NCBI RefSeq assembly: GCF_028280385.1
Contig: NZ_JANQLX010000010.1
Span: 100,882-164,881, forward strand
Source: Allomuricauda sp.
GTDB taxonomy: Bacteria; Bacteroidota; Bacteroidia; Flavobacteriales; Flavobacteriaceae
Reading direction: 5' to 3'
Length of the DNA stretch: 64,000 nt
A program made the translations under genes and the position numbers. Positions within the stretch are counted from its first letter, which is position 1. Each line of letters begins with the position of its first letter. The notes below the pieces were generated by a model, which was not told the origin of the DNA, did not search any database, and saw only the letters and a list, made by a program, of their open reading frames with translations. Positions 61,291 to 64,000 of this stretch are shown here, in pieces.

Positions 61291-64000
61291 TTATCTAATT
61301 ATTTGTATCCAACCTTTAACAATTTCCGTACCGTCTCCTTGTAAATCCAAAATATAGAAATAAGTACCATCTGGAACATCTTTGCCATCACGGGTTCCAT
61401 CCCAGGTGCTATTATACCCATCCATTTCAAAGACGCTGTTCCCGTAGCGGTCAAAAATTTGGAGGTTGTTATTCCCATAATCATTATTGGGATCAATAAA
61501 TACAAGGGTATCATTGATTCCGTCTCCGTTAGGAGAAAAGATATTGCATAAGGTTCCTGGAGATGTGCACTGCTGTTGGTTTACGGTTAAGGCAACTGTG
61601 GCACTGTTATTATCAGCTATTCCATCTGAAGGAAATGAGCCGGTTAGAGTGGCTGTGTTTTCCAAGGAGCCAGACAGCAATACAGTAACTGTAAGGGTTA
61701 AGGTCTCGGATTCCTCAGGACCTAATTCTGCCACCGTCCATATTCCCGTATTTTGGTCATATCCTCCACTGGATGCGGAGTGGGACACATACTCGAATCC
61801 AGAATTGGCCTCTATCAAATCACTTACAGTGATATCCAGTACCTGATCCATTGTGGTGTTCTCCAAGGTTATGGTGAAGGTTACATTGCTAAGTAATAAA
61901 GGCGTATCGTCATTCACTTCTTTAGTGATGGCCAAATCAATATCAGGTGGGTTACATGCTGGGGTCAGGAATGGGTCACAGCCATCCAAGGGATCTGTGG
62001 CTTCTTCCGGTACTGCTGTGGTATTGGGGTCATCTATCACCAATACCTCTTCCCCATCGGTTAATCCATCATCATCCGAATCGGCATCATTTGGATTAGT
62101 TCCCAAATCATCTTCTTCCCCATCAGTTAGGCCATCTCCATCGGAATCCACAATACAACTGCTTACCGAGATGGTGACTTGGGACGAAGTATTTACACAT
62201 GGGGAAACCGCTCCGGTTGTAGTGTACTCAAATACGTAGTCTCCGGCAGGAAGTCCTTCAAAATCCACATTGTTCCCTGCCCCAATGGAAAGGGTCCCGT
62301 TGGAAGGGTCTGTGATAATGGCCCAGGTACCAGCATCTTCTCCTGTAAGGGTATCATCTAAATTAATTATGGTTGGACCAGCATTTCCAGTTGTGTTGCA
62401 AGCCACGGTATTACTCGGAGTTCCCGCAGAAGGATTTGGGTTGACCGTCGCCACTACCTCGGTTCTGACCGAAGCACATCCATTGGCCGAAGCTTCCACA
62501 AAGAACGATGTGGTCGTTGAAATCGACGGTGTCTCAAAGGTGTCCCCCGTACCTAGGAAGTTGCCTCCTGTGGCGCTATCGTACCAATTTAGTATTGCAT
62601 CGTCCGTGGTTGATGCGGTAAGCATCAATGTACCTTCACCACATCGAGTATCTCCTGAAGCACTCAATACTGTCGGTGTGGTATTCAACACCAAGGTTAC
62701 GGTCAATACTGGGCTTGCACATCCGTTGACTTCATCATAGAAGAACCCAAAATAGGAACCTGGAGCAATTACGTTGCTACTTCTATGTGCAATGATTTCC
62801 AACGGATCTGGATTGGTACTCCAAGTAAGTACACTACCACTAGGTGCAGAATTGGTTACATAATCGTCCAAATCCGCGGATACCATATCACAAAAATCGG
62901 TAGGTTCCGAGGCATCCAGTGCTGGTGCCAAATTCCCGGCATCACAGGGTGTGGAACAGTCGATAACCGTAACGGTCAATACCGAATTTTGATTGGTACA
63001 TGGAGCTGAAGCTCCTGTAGTGGTATATGTAAATTCATAGTTGCCCTCCGGTTGACCATTAAAGTTTACAATATTGCTCGCGTTGATGGTAATGGAGGCA
63101 CCTCCTGGAGCACTGGTCAAAGTCCATGTTCCTAGATCAGCCCCGGTCAATTGGTCATCCAAATCAACAATACTGTTACCATCATTGGAATCGCTGCATG
63201 TGGAAATGTTGGTAGTTGTTCCTGCTGAAGGGGTTGTATTGCCAACCAAGGTCACCGTTATAGTTGGACTTGCACAATCGTTTAATGCATCATAGAAGAA
63301 CCCAAAATAGGTTCCTGCGACACTCACTGTACTTGTGGGAAGAAAATCGCCAGTAACCGATGTGTCAGAATTGGTGCTCCATCTTAGGTCGGAACCTGTT
63401 GGAGGAAGACTAATCGAGTATGCGTCCAAGTCCTGTACAAATGCATCACAAAATGTAGTGATCACCGACCCATCCAACACCGGAGCTGTTGTACCCGCAG
63501 CACAACTATCGTCGTTGTTTATGGTAATGGTTGCAGTATCTGTTATGGTCACCGGTAAGGTTGTACTCCCTAAGTTTTGCATGGAAATGGTCACTGTTTC
63601 ATCCCCTTCTATGACCGCATCCGCAATGGGGGTCAAATTAAAAGTTTCTTGTTCTCCGGCAGTTCCATCAAAGTCCAAGGTTTGCAATAGACCATTATAA
63701 TCGGCATCTGCTAAAGTTGCCGACCCATCTTGGGAAAGCACTTGGACGGTAAAGCCTCCATCAACTTCTAAATCCAGAGTAGCAGTTATTTGTATATCTC
63801 CATCGTCCTCATTGCCATTTGCATTGGCAATAGTAACTGTTGCCACGTCATCGTCAGCGTTGTCAACAGATACCGTCTGGTCCGCCAGTGCGTCGAACGC
63901 ATCGTCGCTGTTCGCGTCGTCCACGCTTATCGTGATGTCGTAGCTCTGGGTGCCGTCCACTATCACATCGTCGATGCCCGTGACGGTCACCGTCTGCGCC
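61291..64000 (-). CDS. Gliding-motility-type surface protein with C-terminal T9SS type B domain (5' end outside window)
   Basis: The frame stays open to base 64000, so the start is beyond the edge; 903 residues are visible. From the N-terminal side: Calx-beta-like modules ('TVTGIDDVIVDGTQSYDITI', 'TVTISMQNLGSTTLPVTITDTATITINND'), two copies of a Cys-containing Ig-like module, a thrombospondin-type-3 calcium motif ('DSDGDGLTDGEEDDLGTNPNDADSDDDGLTDGEE' pattern), a DUF11-type segment ('IDLAITKEVNDDTPLLLSNVTFTITLE') and the C-terminal 'NIFSPNGDGINDTLVF...GWIQIIR' gliding-motility domain that targets type IX secretion. It is an SprB-like adhesin and partners with the following SprF and OmpA genes. 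Confidence 0.9.
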   Translation of the reverse strand, partial: AQTVTVTGIDDVIVDGTQSYDITISVDDANSDDAFDALADQTVSVDNADDDVATVTIANANGNEDDGDIQITATLDLEVDGGFTVQVLSQDGSATLADADYNGLLQTLDFDGTAGEQETFNLTPIADAVIEGDETVTISMQNLGSTTLPVTITDTATITINNDDSCAAGTTAPVLDGSVITTFCDAFVQDLDAYSISLPPTGSDLRWSTNSDTSVTGDFLPTSTVSVAGTYFGFFYDALNDCASPTITVTLVGNTTPSAGTTTNISTCSDSNDGNSIVDLDDQLTGADLGTWTLTSAPGGASITINASNIVNFNGQPEGNYEFTYTTTGASAPCTNQNSVLTVTVIDCSTPCDAGNLAPALDASEPTDFCDMVSADLDDYVTNSAPSGSVLTWSTNPDPLEIIAHRSSNVIAPGSYFGFFYDEVNGCASPVLTVTLVLNTTPTVLSASGDTRCGEGTLMLTASTTDDAILNWYDSATGGNFLGTGDTFETPSISTTTSFFVEASANGCASVRTEVVATVNPNPSAGTPSNTVACNTTGNAGPTIINLDDTLTGEDAGTWAIITDPSNGTLSIGAGNNVDFEGLPAGDYVFEYTTTGAVSPCVNTSSQVTISVSSCIVDSDGDGLTDGEEDDLGTNPNDADSDDDGLTDGEEVLVIDDPNTTAVPEEATDPLDGCDPFLTPACNPPDIDLAITKEVNDDTPLLLSNVTFTITLENTTMDQVLDITVSDLIEANSGFEYVSHSASSGGYDQNTGIWTVAELGPEESETLTLTVTVLLSGSLENTATLTGSFPSDGIADNNSATVALTVNQQQCTSPGTLCNIFSPNGDGINDTLVFIDPNNDYGNNNLQIFDRYGNSVFEMDGYNSTWDGTRDGKDVPDGTYFYILDLQGDGTEIVKGWIQIIR
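62689..63504 (-). repeat. Two imperfect protein-module repeats within the surface protein
   Basis: Module at 63244-63504 and module at 62689-62946 encode similar segments (for example 'YFGFFYDALNDCASPTITVTL' and 'YFGFFYDEVNGCASPVLTVTL'), each followed by a related 'LDD.LTG.D.GTW' module. DNA identity is moderate, so the duplication is not recent. Confidence 0.75.

Noticed and set aside
61487..63700. Several plus-strand frames of 60-156 residues
   Set aside because: All are antisense to the large surface protein and lack ribosome-binding sites or family motifs.
1..64000. CRISPR array, insertion sequence or integron
   Set aside because: No regularly spaced direct repeats, transposase, integrase or terminal inverted repeats were found.

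Overview
The window comes from a member of the Bacteroidota, most likely a marine Flavobacteriaceae of the Muricauda/Flagellimonas/Robiginitalea type. The evidence is a SusC/SusD pair with an ECF sigma/FecR switch, a PorP/SprF protein beside an OmpA-type protein and a surface protein with a gliding-motility (type IX secretion) C-terminal domain, paired OmpH/Skp genes behind BamA, a DUF6089 gene, an HPPK-deoxynucleoside kinase fusion, and promoters of the flavobacterial TTG-N17..23-TAnnTTTG form. No transposase, integrase, prophage, rRNA operon or CRISPR array was seen. The only protein-gene-free stretch over 300 bases (34534-35127) holds a tRNA operon.

Layout. 1-1823 (+): end of an ergothioneine cluster (egtB fragment, egtD, DUF427). 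1887-5139: carbohydrate-binding domain protein, class V aminotransferase, 2TM protein, folA and murI. 5230-12444 (-): envelope assembly genes read as CBS protein, nadK, DUF6089, uppS, bamA, then two OmpH/Skp chaperones. 12531-19667 (+): pdxJ, hydrolase, SGNH lipoprotein, holin-like membrane protein, then the proteostasis set tig-clpP-clpX. 19664-31807: mixed housekeeping genes (GH3-like, DUF2797, Tat phosphoesterase, AsmA, queuosine-precursor transporter, SppA, HPPK/dNK fusion, TrmH-type methylase). 31912-36179: mutS, tRNA-Gly and tRNA-Leu, and a Crp/Fnr regulator with a perfect palindrome in front of a DoxX gene.

36255-50361 (all -) is the most unusual part. In transcription order it encodes an ECF sigma factor, FecR anti-sigma, SusC, SusD, an M14 zinc carboxypeptidase, an N-acyl-D-amino-acid deacylase, a lipoprotein-anchored glutamate racemase homologue, a dicarboxylate/glutamate:cation symporter and a second M14 peptidase. 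All four hydrolase/racemase proteins carry lipoprotein signal peptides. Read together they suggest an extracytoplasmic route that imports a glutamate-rich or D-amino-acid-containing polymer through SusCD, trims it, deacylates it, racemises D-Glu outside the cytoplasm and takes up the L-form. This is an inference from gene content and visible motifs.

50570-56997 (-) is a probable lipid or hydrophobic-compound export unit (outer-membrane barrel, LolA-like carrier, MMPL/RND pump, cysteine-rich TetR regulator, hydrolase), with matching operator-like sites. 57091-58344 is an Nramp homologue without the usual metal-binding motif. 58345-64000 (-) is a type IX secretion/gliding cassette ending in a large repeat-containing surface protein cut by the window edge.
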